Shown here: positions 51,762 through 61,248 of the stretch, in pieces
How the letters are laid out: each line of letters starts with the position of its first letter
Position numbering within the stretch: position 1 is the first letter of the stretch
Origin: CBDBBY01 sp965205055
GTDB lineage: Bacteria > Pseudomonadota > Alphaproteobacteria > Rhodobacterales > Rhodobacteraceae
Direction of reading: 5' to 3'
DNA: 64,000 nt
Assembly (NCBI GenBank): GCA_965205055.1
Contig: OZ242030.1
Coordinates: 4,650,001 to 4,714,000 of the forward strand
Program-made: the position numbers and the translations under genes
The notes under the pieces: generated by a model
What the model saw: only the letters and a program-made list of their open reading frames with translations
What the model was told of the DNA's origin: nothing
Databases searched by the model: none

Positions 51762-52373
51762 ATGTCGGAAAGGCAAGTCAGCCAAGGGATCAAAATGACG
51801 TTGGAGCTCGGTCCGGTGCTCCTGTTTTTTGTCGCCTACACGATTTTGAAAGATGAGACGTTCACAGTCGCCGGGATCGAGTACAGCGGGTTTGTTGCGG
51901 TCACGGCGGCGTTCATTCCGCTGCTGCTGGCGGCAATGGGCATTCTTTGGCGCCTCAGCGGCAAGCTTTCGCGAATGCAGGCAGCCACGGCGGTGATCGT
52001 TGTCGCGTTCGGCGGCATGTCGGTATGGTTCAACGACGAACGATTCTTCAAAATGAAGCCGACCGTATTGTACGCCTTGTTCGCGATCATACTCGGCGCG
52101 GCTTTGCTCCGCGGCAAGTCGGCGCTGAGGTACGTCATGGATGAAGCGATACATTTGGACGACCAAGGGTGGATGAAGCTGACTCGCAGGACGGCAGCGT
52201 TCTTCGCCGCGCTCGCATTGGCCAACGAAGTGGTCTGGCGCACCATGTCGACGGACGCATGGGTCAACTTCAAGACGTTCGGCGTGACCTTGGCGGTTTT
52301 CCTGTTTTTCGGAATCAACATCTTCCGGCTGGCGGCAACTCATTCCGCCGAGCCGCGCGGCACCGAAGAGTGA
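51762..52373 (+). CDS. yciB: YciB/IspA septation protein family
   Basis: A 203-residue inner membrane protein with five or six helices, among them GPVLLFFVAYTILK, AAFIPLLLAAMGIL, LYALFAIILGAALL and TLAVFLFFGINIF. The motifs KMKPTVLYALFA and WMKLTRRTAAFFAALALANE are diagnostic of the YciB/IspZ family, involved in cell envelope and division. The ATG at 51762 is chosen because the longer frame from 51618 is GC-rich and non-membrane. ftsY-yciB is a known neighbourhood. Confidence 0.92.
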   Translation: MSERQVSQGIKMTLELGPVLLFFVAYTILKDETFTVAGIEYSGFVAVTAAFIPLLLAAMGILWRLSGKLSRMQAATAVIVVAFGGMSVWFNDERFFKMKPTVLYALFAIILGAALLRGKSALRYVMDEAIHLDDQGWMKLTRRTAAFFAALALANEVVWRTMSTDAWVNFKTFGVTLAVFLFFGINIFRLAATHSAEPRGTEE

Positions 52374-53334
52374 ATCCCGCGTTCCGATCCGGGCAGGGGA
52401 TAATTTCGGCAATCAATCGCGGTCGGACCGGCGGTTTGAAGCGCAACATGCGGCAAGCGCCGGAATCGAGGCGGGAGCGCGACGGCGCTTAGCAACGCCC
52501 GGCGGAAATTCATCGGCGCGGGCTTTTTGAACGAACCTGTTTTGGAAAGGAGATATTTTCAGGAATTGCCCCGGGGCTTTCCGTGGAGCAATCCGCTCGA
52601 CAGTCGCGACACTTTTTCACGTTTCTTCCGTTTCCGGTGTATGCATCCTCCATTTTGTCGGCGCCGGTCGCCGACGGCCAGCGAGGTGTCGCTGTTCGGC
52701 GTTCCAGCCCATCCACTTGAGGCTTCCCGCTCGGATTGGCGGGCGGTTTTCCGCGGGCCGAGGTATCGATGCCGAATTCCGCCAGCTGTGTTCGGAGCAT
52801 CGGATGAAAAGTGCCGCATGCTGCGGTCCGGGGGTCGGAATCACGCCGTCTTGCGCGGAACGGCGGCGGCAGATGGCATGCTTGAAGGCGTCGGGCGGAA
52901 GCTCGCTGCCATCGAGTGCGACACGCGCCATCCGAAGATCTTCCAGACGAAGAAGCCGATGACGAAGGTCGCGCGAGTCATCGCCATGGCGGTTTGCACA
53001 TAGGCGGAGTCGGCGGACCGGAGCTTGCTCAAGGCCGCGGCCATTAAGGTCCGATTGAACTTGATCCGGGGCAGGGCCGTTCCGAACCGCGGCTTTCCTC
53101 CTGCGGCGCAGGCCGATCCTTTTTTATCGGAATGACCTTGGAATTCCCTCGGTCGAGCAGCGGAAACAGACTGCTATGCGCTTTTTCGGCTTTGAAGAAC
53201 CGGCGAGTGCAAGCCCATCCTGCGATGGGCGCACCCGCCTCTCTCACTCAATGCAACCAAATGCTATTGTTGGCCCGCCGGGCAAGACGCGACAAGTCGG
53301 CAAATCTCATTTCAACAGGCATGAAGAGGACTGT
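52374..53334. other. intergenic stretch of about 960 bases
   Basis: No recognised gene. A minus-strand frame at 52841-53044 (67 residues) contains one hydrophobic stretch, TRATFVIGFFVWKIFGW, which could be a small membrane protein, but it has no clear ribosome site. Several other frames are shadow-like. No tRNA or obvious terminator was seen. Confidence 0.4.
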
Positions 53335-55245
53335 TCACTCAGAGGCGAATTCCTTTTCGGTATTGAACGCTCCGAAGCTTCCGTAGACGCCGCCTGTGCG
53401 CTCCAGATCTCCCGAGCAACCGGAGCCGAAGTACTTGCAAGCTGCGTCAGCCCTCAAGAACCAGTGGCCGGCCGTTTCAAGATCCTTCAGGTTGTTGTTC
53501 GTGGGACCGTAAAACCTCCCTCCGAATTGCGACGTTCCGGGTTGGAGCGTTGTTGTTCCGGAGGGGGTGTACGCAGTCGTCACGGTCGTGTCGAACACGT
53601 CGGTTTTGTCTGTCCAGCTTCCGCCGGTCTTTGTTTGAAGGAACACGCCGCCCTTGTAAGTTCCGTCAGCGTTGATTTTCGCCGGAGAGCTTTTGTAGGT
53701 GTCGTCATTCGCGTCGTTGAAAACTCCGTTCGCATCCGCATTGTTCTTGTAAGTTGCTCCCGCCAGCACCAAGCGCTCCGTCTGGTCGGGGTCGACGATT
53801 CCGAAGTGCCTATTCCACACTCCGTCAGGCCCGATCATGCGGAAATTGGAGATTGTGCCCGTAACTCCGCCGCCTCCCGATCCACCGATTTGCGCATTGA
53901 GAGTGATGTCGGCGATCAACTCTTCCCGTTCGCCGCGCCGCTGGTCGCCGCCGGCCAAATGCAAATAGCGGTGGGCCATCGTTCTTCCCGTGAAAGTCGC
54001 GGTTACGGGTAACGAGATGTCGGTCGTCCGGGCATCTTCGGAATCGGCGAATGCCTCGTATCCAAAATGCAGCGCCTGCGCTCGGGCGACTTTCTGGAAA
54101 CTGCCGAAATTGTCGGAATATACGAACAATCCGTAGGCGGCATAGGACAGATATCTATTTTCGTCGTCCCCCGTATTGGGCGGCTGATCGCTGTCTTCCA
54201 AATTCAGGTCGATCCTTCCGAGGTTGGTCAGCCACATCTCGTAGGATCCCAAATCCTCCCGGTTGGAGTTGTAAGTGTAATCGAACTGGTTTGCGATATT
54301 TCTGTCGAGGCTGCTGGTTCCTTCCCGCAACGGCACTCGAACATTCCAGTACCATGCGCGAGAGGTGTTGGGAGCCGTCGCCGGAAGCCCGAACGTGACC
54401 TGTACGTCGTCGAAGTTCCAGTTGGTGCAGTCCGCGGTGGCGTCGGCCAGATCGGAAAAGCACCCTTCCAGACGCTTGGCTGGGTCTGGGTGGTTGTCCA
54501 AACCTGTACCGGTGTCGTCATCGGTTCCGAATATGCCGTCCGGGCCTACGCGGGTAGCCCGGGGCGTGTCCAGGCCATCGTCATTGGTTCCCGCAATGCC
54601 GTCCGGGCCGGTCGAGTACCAGCTGTTGAAGTATTCCCCAATGTCGAATCGCCGCTGGAAATCGAAATAAACGGCGTTGCCGCGCATTTTGTAGACAAGG
54701 CCGTTGGCCGTCGGCTGCAGCGAGTAGTCCAGCACTCCGTCGGAATAGTAAAGGCCGGTGGTCAATCCGCCTGCAGTAAATGTAGGCGGGGTTCCGTCGT
54801 CGCCTTGAATGAATTCAAGATCTCCGGAGTTCCCCATCCGAATCGTTATCGAATTGACCGGAAATTCTTCCGTCGCAGCGCTTGCGCCGGGCACGAACAG
54901 CGATTTCCCGTCTTCATACCTGACCGCAGTCTTCACCACCTGAAGCCGATCGCTGTCTTCTGTTTTGTCTCCGACTTCGTCGTCCGCGGCAGCGCGCGGA
55001 GTCCGTGCAAACATGCTGGATGCTTCAGATGCGGCGACCGTCGCCGGCGTTTCAACGAAAGGCCCTGTCGTCGGCTCCCTCGCAGCCCAAATCAGGCTCG
55101 AGTGCTCGTCCGCCAGTTTCGGCGCAACCAGTTTCGGCGCAACGGGTCCGGTCGCTTCGGCCGTCCCCGGAGACTGCCCGCTCCCGCTGCAAGCTGCAAG
55201 AACGAAGGCAGCAATGCTCGAACTTACCCAAAATCGCTTACCCAT
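53335..55245 (-). CDS. surface lipoprotein with C-terminal TbpB-like barrel signature
   Basis: A 636-residue lipoprotein. The ATG at 55245 has GAGG eight bases upstream and the lipobox is VLAAC at residues 17-21. Its end (FGGRFYGP, ETAGHWFL, GSFGAF) resembles the closing part of transferrin-binding-protein-like barrels on Gram-negative surfaces. An internal pair of GPDGIxGTxDD repeats (GPDGIAGTNDDG, GPDGIFGTDDD) looks like calcium-binding loops. It is about 35 percent alike by eye to the next lipoprotein and lies 80 bases downstream of it, so they form an operon. The ligand is unknown; no receptor or Slam gene is in the window. Confidence 0.72.
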   Translation of the reverse strand: MGKRFWVSSSIAAFVLAACSGSGQSPGTAEATGPVAPKLVAPKLADEHSSLIWAAREPTTGPFVETPATVAASEASSMFARTPRAAADDEVGDKTEDSDRLQVVKTAVRYEDGKSLFVPGASAATEEFPVNSITIRMGNSGDLEFIQGDDGTPPTFTAGGLTTGLYYSDGVLDYSLQPTANGLVYKMRGNAVYFDFQRRFDIGEYFNSWYSTGPDGIAGTNDDGLDTPRATRVGPDGIFGTDDDTGTGLDNHPDPAKRLEGCFSDLADATADCTNWNFDDVQVTFGLPATAPNTSRAWYWNVRVPLREGTSSLDRNIANQFDYTYNSNREDLGSYEMWLTNLGRIDLNLEDSDQPPNTGDDENRYLSYAAYGLFVYSDNFGSFQKVARAQALHFGYEAFADSEDARTTDISLPVTATFTGRTMAHRYLHLAGGDQRRGEREELIADITLNAQIGGSGGGGVTGTISNFRMIGPDGVWNRHFGIVDPDQTERLVLAGATYKNNADANGVFNDANDDTYKSSPAKINADGTYKGGVFLQTKTGGSWTDKTDVFDTTVTTAYTPSGTTTLQPGTSQFGGRFYGPTNNNLKDLETAGHWFLRADAACKYFGSGCSGDLERTGGVYGSFGAFNTEKEFASE

Positions 55246-55325
55246 TGTCATTACCTCATTCGATCCTGAATAGCATTTCCAAGTGCAGCGGAGCGTCCGT
55301 CCACCCGCCCGTTCCGCGCGATTTG

Positions 55326-57527
55326 TCATTCTTCAGACGGTATTTGAACCGCGCCGAAACTGCCGACAATTCCGCCCCAGCGCTTCTTTCGCGTATCGCC
55401 GGGAAGATACCAGTAGCCGGCTGTCTCAAGCTCGTTCAAATTGTCCCTGGGACCGTACAACGTGCCGCTGAACGTCGCAGGACTGGCGTCGAATGAGGTC
55501 GGATAATCGTCGTAGCAGCCGTTGGCGGGGGCGGCGCACCATTCCGTCCAGCTTGCGGACGAATCGAATACCCAGCTAATCGTCCGCCACGCCGAACCAG
55601 TCCAATACTGGTGAAATATCCCTCCTTCGTAGCTCCCGTCGGCGTTGATCTTCGCTCCATCTGTCGAATAATCCTGCTCCCAAGTGCCGCTGTCCGACTT
55701 GTAGTCCCTGCTCGCCAAGACCAGCCGATGGTGCTTGTCAGGTTCGTTCTCACCTGTCTGGCGGATCCTTATCGCTTCGTCCCACCTGACCCAGACGCCC
55801 TCGGGCGCCAATTGCTCGAAATTCAGGAATTCGCCGGAAATCGTGTTGGCGCCCGAACCGATCCTCGCATTCAGGATGATGTCCGCTCGCAAATCGACCC
55901 TGAGCGGGTTCTTGTTGTCGAAGTGCTGATACATCAGCGCCATGGTTTTGCCTTGAAAGCTCAGGTTGACGGGCGAGGAGATGTCGGTCGTCTTTTTGCC
56001 CTCGGCATCCTCGAACGCATCGTAGCCGAAGTGGAAGCCTTGCATCCTGCTGGGCAGCGCCGCAGTGGAGAGATCCGCCAAAGTGTCCGTATGGACGAAC
56101 ATTCCGTAGGCGGCATAAGACAGGAACTGTTCGACGTCGTCTTCGGCGTAGCGTCTGCCCTTGGGATATTCCGTTTGCCTGTCGACCCCTCCGTAATTGG
56201 TCACCCAAAGCTCGTAGAGCCCGAGATCCCACAAGGTCCGACCCTTTCTGAAGTAATTCAGCAAATTGCTGTGCTGCGCGCTTTGCCCCCTCAAGGGAAC
56301 TCGGGAACTCCAATAGTAAGAACGCTCTCCGCCGGGATCGGTTCCCGGCGTTCCCGTCCAAGTTACGGACAGATCGTCGAAATTCCACGCGGTGCATTTG
56401 GCGAGGTCCTTTTGCCAGCAATTTTCGTCGTCGTCCGTGTTGGGCAGAAGGTCTGCTCCCAAATCCTCCCATGCGTCGATGCTGCTGCCGATGTCGAAAC
56501 GGCGTTGATTGTCATGGAAGGCGACGCCGGCGCCGCCGTATTTGTAGACGATTCTGTTCCCGTCCATCCGAATGGAGGAAACCGGCACCCCGTCCGTGTT
56601 GCTGTAAGTTTCGCCTGTGCCGTCCTGCCCCTGAATCTTGACGTCGCCTGCCGTGGTCGTCCCGATTCGGACGGTCACTTGGCGGAGCGGCAACTCGTCG
56701 GTCGAGCCCGGACTGTCCGCGGAAATGACGCGCTTGCCATCCGAATACGGCACGGCGTCTTGCTGAATTTCAAGACGATCGGCGTCCGGCAAGGCCGTGC
56801 CGTCGTTCGCGGCGCGCGGATGGGCGACAATCGCGGCACTCCCCACGTACGGAGCCGTTCCGGGCTCCCCCGCGACCGGTCCGAGCCTTCTCGTAAGGGA
56901 GTAAGGCCCAGAATCCGGCTCCCCCGTCGACGGGACAAGCTGTCTCACCGCCTCAATCCGGCGATTGGCCGCAACCTGGAAAATCTGGACTTGCGCGAAA
57001 AACCGCGCCGTCGCCGTTTGCACATCAAGCGCCCGGAGTTGCGCCGCAGCGCTCGCTCCGGTGGGCGCGTCGCCCACGGCGGCCGCGTCGTCCCGGGCGG
57101 CCTGCGCCTCTCTGACCGCGTCCGCAAGCAGCCTCACCGCCTCGCCAAGAGCCGTCCGCGCCGCCTCGGTCGACGCGCGCTCCGCAGCAGTTTCGGCAGC
57201 GGCGAGCCGACTTTGAGCTGTCAACAGATTCACGTTCGCCATCAGAGATTTTTCGTTCGCTCGTTCCACGGCAAGCCGCCAGGTCACGACGGCGCGTTCC
57301 GCCGCAGGCGCGGTCTGCAATTCAGTCTCCAATTCCATGATGGTCTGCTGAGCGTTCCGCAGATCCATTCGCGCCTGTCGAAATTCCGGACTGGTTGGAT
57401 CCGCTGGATCTGTCGGTTGGCTCGGGTCGCCCCCCGGTGCAGCAGTCGGAGTGCCGCCGCCGGAGCAGGCCGCAAGCCCGAGACTCAACGTGAAGATAGG
57501 AATTATCAACAAACCGAACTTTGTCAT
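55326..57527 (-). CDS. surface lipoprotein, coiled-coil plus TbpB-like barrel signature
   Basis: A 733-residue lipoprotein (ATG at 57527 with GAGG eight bases upstream; lipobox LGLAAC). Residues 45-185 form an Ala/Glu/Arg-rich coiled coil (ARMDLRNAQQTIMELETELQ). The remainder parallels the neighbouring lipoprotein: FDIGSSIDAWEDLG, CTAWNFDDLSVTW, LSYAAYGMFVHTD, GYDAFEDAEGKKTTDIS and the end TFSGTLYGP, ETAGYWYLPG, VGSFGA. The coil could hold the barrel away from the membrane. Function is probably binding of a host or environmental ligand at the surface. The promoter adjoins a G10 tract. Confidence 0.72.
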   Translation of the reverse strand: MTKFGLLIIPIFTLSLGLAACSGGGTPTAAPGGDPSQPTDPADPTSPEFRQARMDLRNAQQTIMELETELQTAPAAERAVVTWRLAVERANEKSLMANVNLLTAQSRLAAAETAAERASTEAARTALGEAVRLLADAVREAQAARDDAAAVGDAPTGASAAAQLRALDVQTATARFFAQVQIFQVAANRRIEAVRQLVPSTGEPDSGPYSLTRRLGPVAGEPGTAPYVGSAAIVAHPRAANDGTALPDADRLEIQQDAVPYSDGKRVISADSPGSTDELPLRQVTVRIGTTTAGDVKIQGQDGTGETYSNTDGVPVSSIRMDGNRIVYKYGGAGVAFHDNQRRFDIGSSIDAWEDLGADLLPNTDDDENCWQKDLAKCTAWNFDDLSVTWTGTPGTDPGGERSYYWSSRVPLRGQSAQHSNLLNYFRKGRTLWDLGLYELWVTNYGGVDRQTEYPKGRRYAEDDVEQFLSYAAYGMFVHTDTLADLSTAALPSRMQGFHFGYDAFEDAEGKKTTDISSPVNLSFQGKTMALMYQHFDNKNPLRVDLRADIILNARIGSGANTISGEFLNFEQLAPEGVWVRWDEAIRIRQTGENEPDKHHRLVLASRDYKSDSGTWEQDYSTDGAKINADGSYEGGIFHQYWTGSAWRTISWVFDSSASWTEWCAAPANGCYDDYPTSFDASPATFSGTLYGPRDNLNELETAGYWYLPGDTRKKRWGGIVGSFGAVQIPSEE

Positions 57528-57600
57528 TGCCACTGCCTCTTTGGACGCAAACCGCTTGACCGAGCCATCTCAACGGTATGAATTGAAGATCGGGGCGGAC

Positions 57601-57638
57601 ACTAAAGTTCATGAAATCAATATGTCAACCCCCCCCCC
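57601..57638 (-). promoter_or_regulatory. promoter with G10 tract directly upstream of the -35 box
   Basis: On the minus strand ten consecutive G (57629-57638) are followed at once by TTGACA (57623-57628), a 16-base spacer and TTTAGT (57601-57606). The lipoprotein ATG is about 75 bases downstream. Homopolymer tracts of this length slip during replication, and at this position a length change would alter spacing to any upstream-bound activator. This suggests phase-variable expression of the two surface lipoproteins. Confidence 0.6.
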
Positions 57639-58024
57639 TGCCTCGGGTAGGTTGCTTCCCAGCCTTTATTTCCGACATGCCTGAAAAAGCCTTTTCTTTC
57701 ATTTATTTTACGGAGTCCGTCGCCCAATGTTGCAGTTGGGTAACACAAATTGGCCGAAGGTTCGGCGAGGATATGTTTTGGGGAATCTTTTGCCCATTTG
57801 ATTTGGCCGTTAGGTTCCTTGCGCAAGAACCGAGCGGAAAGAAGCATGGTGCAGGGATTTCATCGACGAGTGGTCTGACCGCCCATTGATGCGACTCCCC
57901 CTTGATGCGGGGTTGTCTGGATTAAGTCAAATGTAAAGTTCATATTGTTCAAGCAAGTGATTTCATTTCAATATTTGTAGTTTCGTTGGCAAAGGCTGTA
58001 TATGGACGGAAACCGCCGGAGGGA
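57639..58024. other. intergenic AT-rich stretch before the IS remnant
   Basis: About 385 bases upstream of the lipoprotein promoter, with T-rich runs around 57690-57715. Plus-strand frame 57611-57889 is open but passes through the C10 tract and shows no motif. Nothing is called. Confidence 0.4.
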
Positions 58025-58420
58025 GGGCGCAATTCTTTTTTAGGTTGAGACGGTTCCGCGCTTTCGGTTTCACCGGAGTTCTGTGTTCAAGGGTTGCAGA
58101 CGCGGTCCTCGAGGTACGGCATGGATCGGTTCCGGACCGGCTTTCGAAGACCGGCGAACGGCGGGCTCCGCGCATCCGGGCGCGAGCAGCAGAGGTCGTC
58201 ATGGCAGTCGAGGCACGGGAAAGGGATTCCGCCATCCGGAGGCGGCGGCGCTTTTGCGACGTTGGGCCAACGAGCAGACGGCGAATCAGTCTCCTTTGAA
58301 TCTCGAGCAGTACGGCGTTTTCATGCACTATTGGCGCGAGGGCGGCCGGTTGCTTTGTCGCAAGGTCGCGGCGTCCGGCCTCCGAGATGGAAGCGCACCG
58401 TGCTCAGAACTAGGCGGCTG
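58025..58420 (+). pseudogene. 5' remnant of an ISKra4-family transposon
   Basis: The leader (GGTTCCGCGCTTTCGG, GGCATGGATCGGTTCCGG, GCGCGAGCAGCAGAGGTC) matches that of the intact IS. From 58201 the translation follows the transposase N-terminus after one frameshift: FRHPEAAALLRRWANEQTA, then YWREGGRLLCRKVAASG, against FRHPELAAFLQGLTDEQAA and YWREDGRVRCREFEAASG. The rest is missing. The end repeat at 58025 is badly decayed. Confidence 0.8.
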
Positions 58421-58646
58421 ACCCTGATCGGCTGCCCCTCCGCCGGACGTGGCGGAGCTCGCCGATCATCGCCGAATCCCAAGGAGGCTCCAGCCCTCAG
58501 AGAGGGTTGGCGGATGCCTCGGAACCTCGGCTCGACTGACGACCGACGTCGGCGGTCCATCAAGTGTTCTGCGAAGTATTGGGGCGCTCCCTCCCGCAAC
58601 ATGCGGCAAGGTGAATCAAGACACACAACCAAATCAGGAGCACCTG

Positions 58647-58853
58647 ATGCCGGAGTTGCACAACCGAGCCGTTTCGTCCACCCATTTCTCGGACATTCGC
58701 CCCGCCATCAGGGATGCGATTGACGTCGGCCTCGACGGCGGATTGATCCGTGCGATGTTCAATGCCCTGTCGAGACGCCGTGCAACCCGGGGCCTGACTC
58801 GATCTGAACTTCAACCCTTTTGGTTGAAAAGGATTTTTTGGGCGTCCCGCTGA
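58647..58853 (+). CDS. 68-residue ORF, doubtful
   Basis: The ATG follows CAGGAGCACCTG, a good ribosome site. The frame reads PELHNRAVSSTHFSDIRPAI and contains FNALSRRRATRGLTRSEL, without a known family. Its last 40 bases lie over the 3' end of the GST gene on the other strand. It may be a real short gene or a chance frame next to IS debris. Confidence 0.25.
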   Translation: MPELHNRAVSSTHFSDIRPAIRDAIDVGLDGGLIRAMFNALSRRRATRGLTRSELQPFWLKRIFWASR

Positions 58854-59515
58854 TTCGAAATATTGCTTCGCCGGTCCTCTGCCAGCGCCCTGCCGGCCTG
58901 CACCGCGGGCCGGTCGCCGACCCGCTTCAGCCATTCGGCCATGTTCGGGAACTTGCCGATATCTTGTTCTTGCCCCTCCCAAAGCGATGCCCAAGGCCAG
59001 ACCGCCATGTCGGCAATCGAATAATCGCCCGCGACATAATCGCGGTCGGCGAGTCTTCGGTCGAGTACGCGGTAAAGCCTGGAAACTTCGTTTTTGTAGC
59101 GATCCTTCGCGTAGGGAAGGTCTTGAGGCGGCTCCATTGACGGCGCGTATCGAATGAAGTGATGCGCTTGTCCCGCCATCGGGCCGACTCCGCCCATCTG
59201 CCACATGAGCCACATGTCGACTTCGACGCGCTCCCGTTCGGAAGAGCCGTAAAAGCGCCCGTGTTTCCGGCCCAGATACTGAAGGATGGCGCCGGATTCG
59301 AATATGCCTATCGGCTCTCCGTCGGGCCCCTCATGGTCGACAATTGCGGGCATGCGATTGTTCGGCGCAATCTTCAGAAAATCCGGATCGAACTGGTCGC
59401 CCGCTCCTATGTCCACCAGATGCAAGTCGTAGGGCAGCCCGAGCTCTTCCAACGCGATGGATATCTTCCAGCCGTTGGGCGTCGGCCAGTAATGCAGGTC
59501 AATAGGTTTGGTCAT
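58811..59515 (-). CDS. glutathione S-transferase, YfcG/YghU-like
   Basis: A 234-residue GST. The thioredoxin-fold N-terminus has YWPTPNGWKISIALEELGL, with Thr/Asn in place of a catalytic Cys as in disulfide-bond reductases of the Nu class. NNRMPAIVD and GIFESGAILQYLG bind glutathione. The helical domain includes YSIADMAVWPWASLW. Such enzymes reduce disulfides or detoxify electrophiles with glutathione. GGAGG lies before the ATG at 59515. It is unlinked to the gor gene at 36.8 kb. Confidence 0.92.
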   Translation of the reverse strand: MTKPIDLHYWPTPNGWKISIALEELGLPYDLHLVDIGAGDQFDPDFLKIAPNNRMPAIVDHEGPDGEPIGIFESGAILQYLGRKHGRFYGSSERERVEVDMWLMWQMGGVGPMAGQAHHFIRYAPSMEPPQDLPYAKDRYKNEVSRLYRVLDRRLADRDYVAGDYSIADMAVWPWASLWEGQEQDIGKFPNMAEWLKRVGDRPAVQAGRALAEDRRSNISNQRDAQKILFNQKG

Positions 59516-59945
59516 GCGCGCCTCCGATCAAGAACGGGGTCATACACGCGATCGGGAATCGGATTCAATCCGAATTGCGCCCAAGTCGAAATTGCCCCGC
59601 TTGGGCGGCAACAGCGGTCGCGCAGGCGAATTGCGCATCAATTGCGGCGAGCGCGGGACGCTTCCGATTGCCGCGCGGGCAGTGGACGCGCCCCTCCGCC
59701 CGTTTCTGATCGATGGCTCATGAATTCTTTACGCGGCATTCGGCGTATTGGACGGCGGATCAGCGGCGCTGTCGATGAAATTCGCTCGCGGTTCGACGCC
59801 GGAATTCTCGGATTTGATTTGACTGTCGCGTTTTTAGAGCTATTTCAAGCCTTTCGTATCGCATGATTTGCAAACTCGGAAGTCACGACGCTCGTTTGCA
59901 GAGCGCCTGGATTTGGTCGGTCGCGTTTGGAACGCGAGGAGTCGG
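59516..59945. other. control region upstream of metZ
   Basis: About 430 bases between the divergent GST and metZ starts. A SAM-II-type riboswitch was looked for because it is common before such genes, but the conserved core was not seen. AGGAG lies just before the metZ ATG. No other element is recognised. Confidence 0.4.
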
Positions 59946-61127
59946 ATGAATATGCCACGCTCACGGAACACCCGAGCGGTTCATGAGGGAACCAAACGGA
60001 GCGCATACGGTGAAACGTCCGAAGCCATATTTCTGACGCAAGGCTTCGTCTACGAAAGCGCGGAACAAGCGGAAGCGCGCTTCATCGAGTCGGGTGAAGA
60101 CGAATACGTCTACTCCCGCTACGGCAATCCGACTGTCAGAATGTTTGAAGAGCGCATGGCGTCCTTGGAAGGCGCCGAAGACGCTTTTGCGACGGCTTCG
60201 GGCATGGCAGCGGTGAATGGATCGCTCTTTTCCATGCTGAAAGCCGGAGATCATGTGGTTTCATCCAGAGCCTTGTTCGGATCATGCCTTTACATCGCGG
60301 AGCAATTGCTGCCGCGCTTCGGAATCGAGGTTACGTTCGTCGACGGCGCCGAGCTGCGCCAATGGTCGGATGCCGTTCGCCCCGGCACCAAGGCCGTATT
60401 CATGGAATCCGTCTCCAATCCGACGCTTGAGGTCATCGACCTGAAGGCGGTCGGCGAAATCGCTCATGCCAACGGCGCCATGATGGTCGTGGACAATGTT
60501 CTTTCAACGCCGCTGTTCCAGAACCCGTTCGCGTGCGGCGCAGACGTCGTGGTCTACTCCGCCACGAAGCATTTGGACGGCCAAGGAAGATGCCTGGGCG
60601 GCGTCGTTCTCGGATCCAAGGATTATGTTCGCGGCACTCTTGAACCTTACATGAAGCATACCGGCGGCTCGATGAGTCCGTTCAATGCCTGGATAATGCT
60701 GAAGGGAATCGAAACCCTTTCGCTCCGGTGCAATGCATCTGCGGATGCGGCCTTGAGAATTGCGGGGCATTTGGACGGACATCCGAAACTCGGGCGCGCG
60801 ATATACCCTCATCTCGCCAGCCACCCGCAATACGAGCTGGCCAAGGCGCGGATGGAAAAAGGCGGTACTGTGCTGTCCATCGATTTGAACGGCGGAAAGG
60901 ATGCTGCGTTCAGATTCGTCAATGCGCTCAGAATTTTCAAGATTTCGAACAATTTTGCCGATGCGAAAAGCTTGGCTACGCATCCCGCGACCACAACGCA
61001 CCAGCGTCTTTCGGAGGCGCAGCGCGAGCATCTCGGAATAACGGAAGGTTTGGTGCGGCTCTCGATCGGTTTGGAGGACCCTGACGATCTGATTTTCGAT
61101 TTGGAAGCCGCGTTGAGCGCGGCGTAG
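59946..61127 (+). CDS. metZ: O-succinylhomoserine sulfhydrylase
   Basis: A 393-residue PLP enzyme of the Cys/Met metabolism family that makes homocysteine from O-succinylhomoserine and sulfide. Key segments are NTRAVHEGTKRSAYGETSEA, YSRYGNPTVRMFEERMASLE, ATASGMAAVN, the PLP Lys in VVYSATKHLDGQGR and TTHQRLSEAQREHLGI. The ATG at 59946 has AGGAG four bases upstream; an ATG six bases later is possible. Close relatives act on O-acetylhomoserine or cleave cystathionine, so substrate choice is by overall likeness. Confidence 0.92.
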   Translation: MNMPRSRNTRAVHEGTKRSAYGETSEAIFLTQGFVYESAEQAEARFIESGEDEYVYSRYGNPTVRMFEERMASLEGAEDAFATASGMAAVNGSLFSMLKAGDHVVSSRALFGSCLYIAEQLLPRFGIEVTFVDGAELRQWSDAVRPGTKAVFMESVSNPTLEVIDLKAVGEIAHANGAMMVVDNVLSTPLFQNPFACGADVVVYSATKHLDGQGRCLGGVVLGSKDYVRGTLEPYMKHTGGSMSPFNAWIMLKGIETLSLRCNASADAALRIAGHLDGHPKLGRAIYPHLASHPQYELAKARMEKGGTVLSIDLNGGKDAAFRFVNALRIFKISNNFADAKSLATHPATTTHQRLSEAQREHLGITEGLVRLSIGLEDPDDLIFDLEAALSAA

Positions 61128-61248
61128 TTGAACATGATCGTTCGCAGACGGCATCCCGATGAAATTCGCATGCGCTCGATGATCGGAATTTCGGCCGACG
61201 GATCGAACACGCGGACTGGCGGAAGCGCATTGAGCGCTATTGCGAGCA

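Noticed and set aside
55611..57581. 656-residue plus-strand ORF opposite the lipoprotein
   Set aside because: Antisense shadow; the minus strand has a lipobox, ribosome site and paralogue support.
59700..59945. SAM-II riboswitch upstream of metZ
   Set aside because: Looked for because it is common in alphaproteobacteria, but the conserved pseudoknot core was not found.
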